Part shown: piece by piece, positions 24,787 to 33,600 of the stretch
Position numbering within the stretch: the stretch's first letter is position 1
Layout: every line of letters starts with the position of its first letter
DNA from: Streptomyces paradoxus
Lineage (GTDB): Bacteria; Actinomycetota; Actinomycetes; Streptomycetales; Streptomycetaceae
Assembly: GCF_014202475.1 (NCBI RefSeq)
Contig: NZ_JACHGV010000018.1
Location: 1 to 64,000 of the forward strand
Direction of reading: 5' to 3'
Length of the DNA: 64,000 bases
The notes under the pieces: model-generated
The model's input: the letters and a program-made list of their open reading frames with translations, nothing else
What the model was told of the DNA's origin: nothing
The model's database searches: none
Position numbers and translations under genes: made by a program

Positions 24787-25656
24787 TCAGCCCTTGACCG
24801 CGCCGAGCATCACGCCCGAGACGAAGTAGCGCTGGACGAACGGGTACACGCAGAGGATCGGCAGGGCGGTGAGCACGATGGTGACGGACTGGATGTTCGC
24901 GGCGACCTGGCTGAGCTGCTCGGTGCCCGCGCCCGCGTTGCCGCCGCCGGTGGCGCCCTGGATGAGGTTGCGGAGGTAGACGGTGACCGGCATCAGATCG
25001 GTGCGGTCCATGTAGAGGAACGCGCTGAACCAGGAGTTCCAGAAGGACACCGAGTAGAAGAGCACCATGGTGGCCACGACCGCCTTGGACAGCGGCAGGA
25101 CGATCCTGAGCAGGACGCCGTACGTGCTCAGGCCGTCGATCTGCGCGGCCTCCTCCAGTTCGGTCGGCAGGCTCTCGAAGAAGGCCTTCATCACCAGCAG
25201 GTTGAAGACGCTGATCGCGTTCGGCAGGGCGATCGCCCAGACGCTGTTCTTCAGGCCGAGGTTGGTGACCAGGATGTAGTTGGGGATGAGGCCGCCGGTG
25301 AAGAACATGGTGAACACGGCGATGCCGACCAGCACGCCACGGCCCTTGAGGTGCTTCTTCGACAGCACGTAGGCGTAACACGTCGTCAGCACCATGGCCA
25401 CGGCCGTCGCCACGACCGTGTACAGCACGGTGTTGCCATAGTTCCGCCAGAACATCGAGTCCCGGAACACGATCCTGTACGTGGTGAGGTTGAACCCCTT
25501 CGGCAGCAGGGTCACTTCACCGGCCCGGATCTGCCGCTCCCCGCTGAAGGAGCGCGCGAGGATGTTGGCGAAGGGATACAGGGTCACCAGCACCACGAGG
25601 GTGAGAATCACCCCGTTGACGCCCTGGAAGACCCGGTAGGAGCGGCTCGGCTTCAC
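24787..25656 (-). CDS. LplC/YtcP-type sugar ABC permease
   Basis: A 289-residue MalG-type permease with six membrane spans and the EAA loop LEEAAQIDGLSTYGVLLRIV. The GTG at 25656 overlaps the stop of the preceding permease (GTGA), indicating translational coupling; GTG 25659 is also possible. Ends VMLGAVKG, as do many LplC proteins. Pairs with the LplB-type permease for oligosaccharide import. No ATPase gene is present in the operon. Confidence 0.87.
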   Translation of the reverse strand: MKPSRSYRVFQGVNGVILTLVVLVTLYPFANILARSFSGERQIRAGEVTLLPKGFNLTTYRIVFRDSMFWRNYGNTVLYTVVATAVAMVLTTCYAYVLSKKHLKGRGVLVGIAVFTMFFTGGLIPNYILVTNLGLKNSVWAIALPNAISVFNLLVMKAFFESLPTELEEAAQIDGLSTYGVLLRIVLPLSKAVVATMVLFYSVSFWNSWFSAFLYMDRTDLMPVTVYLRNLIQGATGGGNAGAGTEQLSQVAANIQSVTIVLTALPILCVYPFVQRYFVSGVMLGAVKG

Positions 25657-26645
25657 CACAGGCTCGTTCCCACCGTGCGACGCGAGAGCTGGTTGGCCGA
25701 GGTGATGAGGACCAGGCCGATGACCGCCTCGAACAGTCCGATGGCGGCGGCGTAGCTGAAACTGTTGGACTCCACACCGGCCCGGTAGACGTACGTCGAG
25801 ATGACGTCGGCGGTCGGATACGTCAGCGGGTTGTACAGCAGCAGGACCTTTTCGAACCCGACCGCCATGAAGGTGCCGACGTTGAGGATCAGCAGCGTGA
25901 TCATGGTGGGGCGGATGCCGGGCAGGGTGACGTGCCAGATCTGCTGCCAGCGGTTGGCGCCGTCGATCCGCGCCGCCTCGTACAGGTCCTCGTCGATCGT
26001 GGTGAGCGCGGCGAGGTAGAGGATCGTGCCCCAGCCGGCGGTCTGCCAGATCTCCGAGCCCACGTAGATCGTGCGGAACCACTCGGGTTCCTGGATGAAG
26101 CGGACGGGATCGTGGCCGAACCAGCCGAGGACGTGGTTGACGGGTCCGTCGCCGGCGAGCATCTGCAGGGTGATGCCCGCGACGATGACGATCGACAGGA
26201 AGTGCGGAAGGTACGAAACCGACTGCACGAACCGCTTCAGGGAGCGCCGGCGCACCTCGTTCAGCAGCAGCGCCAGCACGATCGGGACCGGGAAGCAGAA
26301 CAGCAGCGTGAGCCCGCCGATCCACAAGGTGTTGCGGAACACCTGCCAGAACGTGGGGTCGTTGAGGAACATCTGCACATAGCGCAGCCCCACCCACTCC
26401 TCGCCGAAGATCGACCCTCCGGGCTCGAAACGCCGGAACGCGATCACATTGCCGATCATCGGCAGATAGCGGAAGACCAGGAAGAACAACAGCGGCAGGA
26501 TCGCCAGCGAGTACAACTGCCAGTCACGGCGCAGCGCCCGCCGCCAGCCGGTCCGGGCGGGCGCCCGGCTGCCGCGGCGGGGTGCGGCCCGGGCCGGAGG
26601 CGGGTCCTGGGTGCCCGGCGGGGCCGGTGTGGTGGACGTGCTCAT
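25653..26645 (-). CDS. LplB-type sugar ABC permease
   Basis: A 330-residue MalF-type permease. A Pro/Ala/Arg-rich cytoplasmic tail (1-40) precedes six spans; the EAA loop is DEDLYEAARIDGANRWQQIW. ATG 26645 has GGGAGG eight bases upstream. First gene of the operon lplB-lplC-lplA-yesL-GH42, read from a strong promoter with an operator in the leader (26680-26743). LplB proteins lead this gene order in many Gram-positive aldouronate or pectin loci. Confidence 0.88.
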   Translation of the reverse strand: MSTSTTPAPPGTQDPPPARAAPRRGSRAPARTGWRRALRRDWQLYSLAILPLLFFLVFRYLPMIGNVIAFRRFEPGGSIFGEEWVGLRYVQMFLNDPTFWQVFRNTLWIGGLTLLFCFPVPIVLALLLNEVRRRSLKRFVQSVSYLPHFLSIVIVAGITLQMLAGDGPVNHVLGWFGHDPVRFIQEPEWFRTIYVGSEIWQTAGWGTILYLAALTTIDEDLYEAARIDGANRWQQIWHVTLPGIRPTMITLLILNVGTFMAVGFEKVLLLYNPLTYPTADVISTYVYRAGVESNSFSYAAAIGLFEAVIGLVLITSANQLSRRTVGTSLW

Positions 26646-26679
26646 TGCTCGGGCCTCCCGTGGGCATGGGACGCGGAAC

Positions 26680-26690
26680 CGAAACTTTCG
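26680..26690. promoter_or_regulatory. CGAAACTTTCG operator in the lplB leader
   Basis: Perfect 11-base palindrome CGAAA-C-TTTCG, 35 bases before the lplB start and about 20 bases downstream of the predicted transcription start, where a bound repressor would block the polymerase. Palindromes of the CGAAA/TTTCG type have been reported near Streptomyces xylanase and xylosidase promoters, which suits a xylan-oligosaccharide operon. No repressor gene for it is in the window. Confidence 0.65.
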
Positions 26691-26714
26691 AGCTTCTACC
26701 GGTAACTTCGCGGC

Positions 26715-26743
26715 AACCTATGGGCAGCAGAAAGCGCTGTCAA
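26715..26743 (-). promoter_or_regulatory. Strong promoter of the lplB operon
   Basis: On the minus strand TTGACA (26743-26738), exactly 17 bases, TAGGTT (26720-26715): a near-consensus primary-sigma promoter. Transcription should start near 26708, giving a leader of about 60 bases that contains the operator palindrome. Confidence 0.75.
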
Positions 26744-26876
26744 TGGGTGCTGCGGGACTCGGACGGGGCACCTGAGGCGCGTTGGAACGCCGTCGAAGCT
26801 GGGTAGACCGCAGAGGCCGACCGCCCTTTCCCGTCGCAAGTTTCCGGATGACCACCGACTCCTGCGAGGTGCCGCC

Positions 26877-27875
26877 GTGCCCGCGTTCGACCTGCCCCTG
26901 CCAGAACTGGAGCGCCACCGCCCGGACATCGAGGAGCCCGCCGACTTCGACGCGTTCTGGACGAGCACGCTGAAGGAGGCCGGGCAGGCGGACCCCCTGC
27001 TGTCGGTGCGGCCGGTGGAGACGGGGCTGCGGCTGACGCGGACCTGGGACGTGACGTTCCGGGGTTTCGCGGGCGACCCGGTGCGGGCGTGGTTCAGCCG
27101 CCCTGCCGGGGTCGGCGAACTCCTCCCGGCCGTCGTCGAGTTCGCCGGGTACGGGCGCGGCCGGGGGCTCCCCCACGAACGCCTCACCTGGGTGAACGCC
27201 GGGCACGCGCACCTGCTCATGGACAACCGCGGCCAGGGCGATCAGTACGGGTGCGGCGGTGACACGCCCGATCCCCACGCCCTCGCGCCGGGCGGGCCCG
27301 GGCCGGCGGTGCGCGGGCTGCTCGGCGCCGCGGACTACCACTACCGGCGTCTGATCACGGACGCGGTGCGCGCGGTCGCGGCGGTGCGGGGGCTGCCCGG
27401 CGTCGATCCGGCGCGGACCGTGGCGGTCGGCAACAGCCAGGGCGGAGGGCTGGCCCTGGCTGTCGCGGGGCTCGTCCCGGACCTGGCGGCCGTACTGGTC
27501 ACCGCCCCGCTCCTGTGCGGCATCCGCCGCGCCCTCGACCTCACCGACGCGGGCCCCTACGGCGAGATCGCCGCGTACCTGTCCGTCCACCGGGGCGCCG
27601 AGCACGCGGCCTATCGCACCCTGTCCTACGTCGAGGGCGTCTCCTTCGCCCGCCGCGCGCGGGCTCCGGCTCATTTCGGGGTGGGACTGCGGGACACGGT
27701 GTGCCCGCCGAGCGGGACGTACGCCGCCTTCAACCGGTACGCCGAGCTGACGGGGGCGGACCCGCGCAGGGAGATCCACGCGTATCCGTTCAACGGGCAC
27801 GAGGGGGGTGACGCGGTGCAGGTGCGGCGTCAACTCGGTTGGCTGGAAGAGGTCTTGGACGGCCGGCACCGGTGA
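26877..27875 (+). CDS. CE7 acetyl-xylan esterase / cephalosporin C deacetylase family
   Basis: A 332-residue alpha/beta hydrolase of carbohydrate esterase family 7. CE7 landmarks are RGQGDQ (the RGQ motif), the nucleophile GNSQGGG, the Asp in VGLRDTVCPPSGTY and the His in NGHEGG. CE7 enzymes remove acetyl groups from short xylo-oligosaccharides, usually inside the cell, and there is no signal peptide here. GTG 26877 follows GAGG by eight bases. It is divergent from the lplB operon and so may respond to the same regulator. Next to GH67 and GH42 it completes an intracellular route for acetylated glucuronoxylan fragments. Confidence 0.9.
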   Translation: MPAFDLPLPELERHRPDIEEPADFDAFWTSTLKEAGQADPLLSVRPVETGLRLTRTWDVTFRGFAGDPVRAWFSRPAGVGELLPAVVEFAGYGRGRGLPHERLTWVNAGHAHLLMDNRGQGDQYGCGGDTPDPHALAPGGPGPAVRGLLGAADYHYRRLITDAVRAVAAVRGLPGVDPARTVAVGNSQGGGLALAVAGLVPDLAAVLVTAPLLCGIRRALDLTDAGPYGEIAAYLSVHRGAEHAAYRTLSYVEGVSFARRARAPAHFGVGLRDTVCPPSGTYAAFNRYAELTGADPRREIHAYPFNGHEGGDAVQVRRQLGWLEEVLDGRHR

Positions 27876-27983
27876 TCATGACAAGCGGCCGCCGGCTGGG
27901 GCGGGTGCCTCAGGAGAGGCCGTGACGGCCGGACTCGCTCAAGCGGTGGAAGAGCACCGAGGTCGCCGGTGCAGCCGACGAAC

Positions 27984-28017
27984 GTGGAAGGCGCGGCCCG
28001 CAGGCCGCGCCTTCCAC
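27984..28017. terminator. Bidirectional terminator between CE7 and MmpS-like genes
   Basis: Perfect 15-bp inverted repeat (27984-27998 and 28003-28017) with a four-base loop, between two convergent stop codons. Confidence 0.85.
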
Positions 28018-28033
28018 CGGTCCGGCCCCCGGT

Positions 28034-28444
28034 TCATCCCGTGATCGGGGACTCCGCGGTGCAGCCGCCGGCGGTCACCAGGCCGTCGGTGCTCTGCTCC
28101 TCAAGCACCTTGCCCTTGTGGATGATCTTGCAGGTGACCTGGGAGCCCTCGGGGTCCGCGGCGACCGGCATGACCGCCGCGGGCATGATGCCGCGCAGCG
28201 TGACGGTCTTCTTCCAGGGCAGCTTGGGCTTCGACACCGACTCGATCTTCGGTTCCATGGCCTTGCCCCCGCCGCCGTGGAATTCGATCGAGTCGATGTT
28301 CTTCCCCGTGACCTCGTAAGTGACCTCGTACGTCTCGTCCACGGCCTTGTCGACCTGGTCGACCGCCTCGGAGCAGGAACTGAGGCCGAACGCGAGACCG
28401 GTCACTGCGACGGAGCAGACGGCTGCACGGATGGTGCGGTTCAA
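28034..28444 (-). CDS. MmpS-like lipoprotein
   Basis: A 136-residue exported lipoprotein. A short positively charged start and hydrophobic stretch end in the lipobox GLSSC. The mature part has the MmpS pattern: VTYEVTGKN, then LPWKKTVTL, VAADPEGSQVTCKI and a closing Cys. MmpS proteins are beta-sandwich periplasmic partners of MmpL exporters in mycobacteria; in streptomycetes solo copies are common and uncharacterised. TTG 28444 is chosen because GGGGGGAT stands just before it and the signal peptide then starts MNRTIRA; ATG 28462 would add six residues. No MmpL gene is near. Confidence 0.7.
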   Translation of the reverse strand: MNRTIRAAVCSVAVTGLAFGLSSCSEAVDQVDKAVDETYEVTYEVTGKNIDSIEFHGGGGKAMEPKIESVSKPKLPWKKTVTLRGIMPAAVMPVAADPEGSQVTCKIIHKGKVLEEQSTDGLVTAGGCTAESPITG

Positions 28445-28566
28445 AGGATCCCCCCGGATCATGATGGTCGAATCCGCAGCCAACCCCAAAGGGAAAGCAA
28501 AGTCAACTTCCTTTGCACGGCGGCCTCGTGGGCCGGACAGAGGGACTGACGGCTCGTCGCACGTGC

Positions 28567-28845
28567 TTACTCCGGCGCCTCTTCCCAGTGCAGGCATTCG
28601 GTGTAGTCGAAGTTCCACTTCAGGCAGAGCTGCATCCTGACCACCGACTTCCGGTCGCGGAATTCGGTGATGATTCTGTCGCCTTCGACCCGGGAGACCC
28701 CGACCTTCTCACTGAAGTCGATTTTCATCTGGTTCTCCAGGGCAAGACTGGACAGCGCGTACTTGCCCTGCGCCTCCGGGTACCTGCGGAAGACCTCCTT
28801 GATCGCGTCGTGGAACTCGACGTCCTCATTCGGCATGCATGTCAT
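28567..28845 (-). CDS. Small conserved-looking hypothetical protein
   Basis: A 92-residue soluble protein with GGAGG five bases before its ATG. Composition is mixed and protein-like (acidic and aromatic residues, helix-forming first half FHDAIKEVFRRYPEAQ, a beta-rich second half), with one Cys near each end. The first half recalls NHLP-leader or helical small proteins only loosely; I cannot assign a family. It is transcribed away from the LPMO gene, sharing the intergenic region to its right. Confidence 0.6.
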   Translation of the reverse strand: MTCMPNEDVEFHDAIKEVFRRYPEAQGKYALSSLALENQMKIDFSEKVGVSRVEGDRIITEFRDRKSVVRMQLCLKWNFDYTECLHWEEAPE

Positions 28846-29113
28846 GACCGCCTCCTGCTCTCCACCGGCCGGGCCGGGCGCTTATCCGCAGTCTGCGAGG
28901 ACCGCGACGCAAGCGCGCACCGTTCGTCACCCGAACGGGTTCGCACGCCGTTCCGGCCGTCGCGCCGGCCGGCAGACCGGGGCCCCCGCACCGGGCGCGG
29001 GAGTCGTCCGCCGAGCCTGGCTCAGACCTGCCGACGACCGCGCCCGCACGGGCACGGAACGCGCATCGCCGCCAAGGGACGGGACCTCCGCCGACGCACT
29101 ACCGCGAGAACCG

Positions 29114-29142
29114 TTTACATCTGAGCCGCCGGGCGCTAACTT
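29114..29142 (+). promoter_or_regulatory. Promoter of the AA10 LPMO gene
   Basis: TTTACA (29114-29119), 17 bases, TAACTT (29137-29142). Start of transcription is predicted near 29149, so the CebR palindrome at 29158 lies at about +10, the place for a blocking repressor. The rest of the 28846-29302 interval shows no gene. Confidence 0.6.
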
Positions 29143-29157
29143 CCGCAACAGGCGGGG

Positions 29158-29171
29158 TGGGAGCGCTCCCA
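29158..29171. promoter_or_regulatory. CebR box
   Basis: TGGGAGCGCTCCCA, the exact 14-bp palindrome bound by CebR, the cellobiose-responsive LacI-family repressor of cellulolytic genes in Streptomyces. It stands 131 bases before the LPMO start, just after the predicted promoter. It is the only copy seen in the window. Confidence 0.92.
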
Positions 29172-29302
29172 TGTCGGTGGACCGGAACCCGCCCCCGAGT
29201 CGCTCCCATCCCGCTCACCGGCGCACGTACATCCGCAGGTCCGTACCCCCACGAACGGACGGTGCTGTCATGATCCTGACAAGCAAGCCGGGAGGATCCA
29301 CG

Positions 29303-30361
29303 ATGCCCCGCTCATCACTCGCCGCCCGGACCAGAGCCCTCTTCCTCGTGCTGCTCTCCCTCCTCGTCACCGTCCCGGCCGTCGGCCTGGTCATGACGGC
29401 CGGGGGTGAGGCGGAGGCGCACGGCACACCCATGAAGCCCGGCAGCCGGACGTTCCTGTGCTGGCAGGACGGGCTGACCGACACCGGTGAGATCAAGCCG
29501 GTGAACCCCGCGTGCCGGGGTGCGCAGCAGGTCAGCGGCACCACGCCGTTCTACAACTGGTTCTCCGTACTGCGCTCGGACGGCGCCGGCCGCACCAAGG
29601 GCTTCGTGCCGGACGGCGAGCTGTGCAGCGGCGGCAACACCAACTTCACCGGGTTCAACACGCCCAGCAAGGACTGGCCGCTCACCCATCTCACCTCCGG
29701 CGCGACGGTCGACTTCTCGTACAACGCCTGGGCGGCGCACCCGGGTTGGTTCCACGTCTACATCACCAAGGACGGCTTCGACCCGACCAAGACGCTCACC
29801 TGGAACGACATCGAGGACCGGCCGTTCCTGAGCGTCGACCACCCGCCGCTGAACGGCTCCCCGGGCACGGTCGAGGCCAACTACTCCTGGACCGGCAAGC
29901 TCCCCGAGGGCAAGTCGGGCCGCCACATCATCTACATGGTCTGGCAGCGCTCCGACAGCCAGGAGACCTTCTACTCCTGCTCCGACGTCGTCTTCGACGG
30001 CGGCAACGGCGAGGTGACCGGCATCAAGGAGCCGGGCAACCCGACCGAGCCGGTGCCCGGCACCTGCACGGCCACCCGCAAGACCACGGGCACCTGGAAC
30101 GGCGGCTACCAGTCCGAGGTGACGGTCACCAACACCGGCACGGTCCCGATGCTCGGCTGGATGGTCGACTGGCGGCTCCCGGCGGGCCAGAAGGTCGAGA
30201 GCCTCTGGAGCGGCAGCGCGACCTACAACGGCCAGGCGGTGATGGTCCACAACGCCGGCTGGAACGGCTCCCTGGCCCCGGGCAAGAGCACGACGTTCGG
30301 CTACGTCGTCTCCGGGCCGGGCGGCGACAGCACGAGCGCCTTGCCCTGCCGGGTGGGCTGA
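29303..30361 (+). CDS. Secreted AA10 lytic polysaccharide monooxygenase with CBM2
   Basis: A 352-residue secreted copper enzyme. The signal peptide (1-39) ends AEA, leaving His40 as the mature N terminus, which with His146 (AAHPGW) forms the copper histidine brace. The AA10 domain runs to about 232; a short Pro-rich linker (PGNPTEPVPG) leads to a CBM2 cellulose-binding module (about 243-352) bounded by a Cys pair. The arrangement and the long mature N-terminal region match the cellulose-active CelS2-like group. ATG 29303 follows GGGAGG. A CebR box upstream predicts induction by cello-oligosaccharides. No cellulase gene is adjacent. Confidence 0.93.
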   Translation: MPRSSLAARTRALFLVLLSLLVTVPAVGLVMTAGGEAEAHGTPMKPGSRTFLCWQDGLTDTGEIKPVNPACRGAQQVSGTTPFYNWFSVLRSDGAGRTKGFVPDGELCSGGNTNFTGFNTPSKDWPLTHLTSGATVDFSYNAWAAHPGWFHVYITKDGFDPTKTLTWNDIEDRPFLSVDHPPLNGSPGTVEANYSWTGKLPEGKSGRHIIYMVWQRSDSQETFYSCSDVVFDGGNGEVTGIKEPGNPTEPVPGTCTATRKTTGTWNGGYQSEVTVTNTGTVPMLGWMVDWRLPAGQKVESLWSGSATYNGQAVMVHNAGWNGSLAPGKSTTFGYVVSGPGGDSTSALPCRVG

Positions 30362-30376
30362 CGCGTCGGACGGGGC

Positions 30377-30411
30377 GGGTCCGGTGACCGGAGAGTCCGG
30401 TCACCGGGCCC
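30377..30411 (+). terminator. Terminator after the LPMO gene
   Basis: Twelve-bp perfect stem (30381-30392 and 30396-30407) with a three-base loop, extended by a few outer pairs, 20 bases after the stop. The remainder of the 300-base gap to the next gene holds no other recognised element. Confidence 0.8.
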
Positions 30412-30662
30412 GCTGTGGTGAGGCGGGTGTGTGATCGGAACCCGGGAGAGGTGTTGACCGAGCCGGTCCGTTCGCCCCATATGTCGCGGTTATCCAGGTG
30501 TGCGATTCTGTGTGTGGGTGCCCTGCCGCTCATGTGCGGCGTGGATCCGCCATGGGAGGCGCGACGCCGCGCCGCCGGTCCCGTGCCCGCGTCGTCGTCG
30601 CCTGAGTTCCGGGGACTCCCACCTGCCGGTGGCTGCGGCATGGACGGGAGGTGGATGCGGAC

Positions 30663-33600
30663 ATGCCCCATTACGGCGATGCCCGGGCCGCGGTCCCCGG
30701 TCTTCGGGTGCCGGGGAACGGGGGCACCGGTCCGCCTCGCCCCGCTCCGGAGCCGGCCGCGCGGGCGCGGCTGCTGGCGTTCGCGGGCGTGGCGCTGGCG
30801 GCGGTGTACGTGCGCGGTGAGAACGGGGCGGAGCTGCGGCTGGTGGAGTCGGCGGGGGCCGAGTCCGAGCAGCGGTACCGGCTGCCGGGACGGGTGGCGG
30901 CGAGCACCTCCCCCGGGCCGGAGCCACGTGCCGTCTCCCTCGGCTCCCCCGCCTCGGGCACCGGAGGCGGCTGCCCGGCCGTCGCGGAGGCCTTTGTGCG
31001 GGGGCGGGCCGTGTGGCTCGCCGGTGTGGTGCTCGGGCGCGAGGAAGGCGCAGCCGCCTCCGCCCCGCTCGGGGCGTTGCCGCTCGGGGCCGCGGGCGGG
31101 TGGCTGGGATGTCTCGTCGTGGTGGGAGAGGCCGGGGAGGGGTTCGGGGCCGAGCAGCGGGAGTTCCTGGAGCGGTACGCCGCGGCCGTCGCCGAACGGC
31201 TGCGGGGCGAGGCGGACCGGTCGGCGCCCTCGCCGCTGCTGGATTCGGCCCTGCGCGCCATGGGGGTCGGGTCCTTCGCCCTGTCGCCCGGGACCGGGCT
31301 GGTCGAGACCGACCCGGCGCTGCTCGAACTCGTCGGCATCCCCGAGGGCGGTTTCGACGGCAAGACCGACACGCTGCTCTCGTACAGCGTCCCGGAGGAC
31401 GTCCCCGCGCTGATGTCGGTCATCGAGCCGTCCGCGCAGACGCCCGGGCGGCGTGAGCTGGATTTCCGCATCCGGCGGCCCACCGGTGAACTGTGCTGGC
31501 TGCGGCTGAGCTGCCGGGTGATGAAGGGGCCCGAAGGCACCCCGGAGCGGGTGCTGGGCGTGGTGAGCGCGGCTCCCGTGCTGCGCCGCAGCGCCAGCGA
31601 CGTCGCCCGGGTCCAGTGGCTGACGGCCGCGCTCGACGACGCCATGACCGTCCGGGACGTGAGCCGTGTGGTGGTCGCCGCGCTCCGCGAGCCGCTGGGT
31701 GCCGACCGGGTGGCGCTCGCCGAACTGCTGGAGGACCGGCTGGCGGTCACCGTGCTCGATCCGCCGGGTGCGGGTGCCTGGCCGGAGCTGTGGCGCCGCG
31801 AGTGGCGCTCGGAGTGGCCCGACGCGCCGGTCACCGCCCTGCCCACGCTCCAGGCGGCGCTGCGGGACGGGCGGGTGAGCCTGTGGCCGGCCGGTTCCGC
31901 GCTGGAACCGGGGCTCGCGGGGATCGGGCCCGGCGGACTCGCGGTACTGCCGCTGCCGGCCAAGAACGGGGTGGCCGGGGTGTGCCTGGTCGGCTGGGAC
32001 CCCCCGCACGACTTCGCCCCCGAGGAACGGGCCCTGCTGACCGCCACGGCGGGTCTGGTCGGGCAGGCCCTGAAGCGCGCGCACGCCTACGATGCCGAGC
32101 AGGAGCTCGCGACGATGCTCCAGCGCAGCCTGCTGCCGCGCCGGCTCCCCAAGCTGCCCGGGGGCACCGCCGTGGCCCGTTATCTGCCCGCCCGGCGCGG
32201 TCTCCAGGTGGGAGGCGACTGGTACGACGTGATCGCGCTGTCGGAGAACAAGGTGGCGCTGGTCATCGGGGATGTGCAGGGGCACAGCGCCGGGGCCGCG
32301 ACGATCATGGGCCAGATGCGTACGGCGGTCCGGGCCTACGCCGTCGAGGGGCATCCCCCGGACGTGGTCGTCGCGCACGCCAACCGGCTGCTCGTCGGCA
32401 TGGAGACCGACCTGTTCGCCACCTGCTGCTACGTCGAACTGGACATGGAAGAGGGCAACGCGCTGTTCGTGCGGGCCGGGCATCTGGCGCCGCTGGTGCG
32501 GCACCCCGACGGCGGCACCGCGGAGATCGCGGTCGAGGGCGGGCTCCCGCTGGGCGTCCTCGCGGACGCGGATTTCCCCCTCACCGCGCTCGCGCTCGCT
32601 CCGGGCTCGGTGCTCGCGCTGGTCACGGACGGCCTGGTCGAGTCGGCCGATCTGCAGGTCGACGAGGGGATGCGGCTCGTACGCCAGGCGCTCGCGGCGG
32701 CCGATCCCGCCGAGCCGGGGCGGATGGCCGACGAGCTGCTCGGCGAGGCCGGGCGCCGTGAGGACGACGTGGCGGTGCTGCTGCTGCGCTACGACGGGAT
32801 GCGGGTACGGCCCGTGCGGACGGGCTGGGTGGTGTGGCGGCTGCCGGATGCGGTGATGCACGCGCGCCGGTTCAGTGCGCGCACGTTGCGTTCGTGGGGG
32901 ATCTCGGCCGAGGCCGACACCGTCCTGCTGGTGGTGTCGGAGCTGGTCACGAACGCGCTGGTGCACACTCAGGGCGCGGTCCGGGTGGAGCTGACCCTGG
33001 CGGCGGACCGGCTGCGGGTGACCGTGAGCGACTCCTCGCCCCGGGCACCGGCCAAGCCGGTGGTCGTGGACTGGGAGTCGACGGGCGGCCGTGGGCTCTT
33101 CCTGGTCGAGGCCCTGTCGGCGGCCTGGGGCTCGGTGCCGGTGGGCGGCGGCAAGCAGGTCTGGAGCGAGATCGTCGTCACCCGTCCGGAAGGGGGAACG
33201 GAACCCGGCGAGGAGCCGGACGAGGAACCGGAGGCCGAGCCGGAGGGAGACGAGGAGGAGCGGAAGCCGGGCCGCGGCTGGGGCCTGGGCCGGGACCGCG
33301 GCTGGGGCCTGGGCCGGAACCGGGACCGCCGCAGGTCGCGCGACCAGGGACGGCACCGTGGCGCGGACCGGGCAGCGCACCGCGACGACGACCGGGCAGC
33401 GGACCGTGCCGACGAACGGGCAGCGGACCGTACCGACGACCGCGCCCCGGAGCGGGACCACGACAGCGCCACCGACCGCCATGCCGACCACGCCCCCGGC
33501 CGTCACGACGAGCACGCCACCGACCGCGACGGCAACCGCGCCGAGGACCGCCACGGCGGGCAGGCGGCAGGCCGCAAGGGCGAGCAGGCCGTGGGCCTCG

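Noticed and set aside
28462..28618. Longer N terminus for the MmpS-like lipoprotein
   Set aside because: Would place about 50 residues before the signal peptide, which must be near the start for export.
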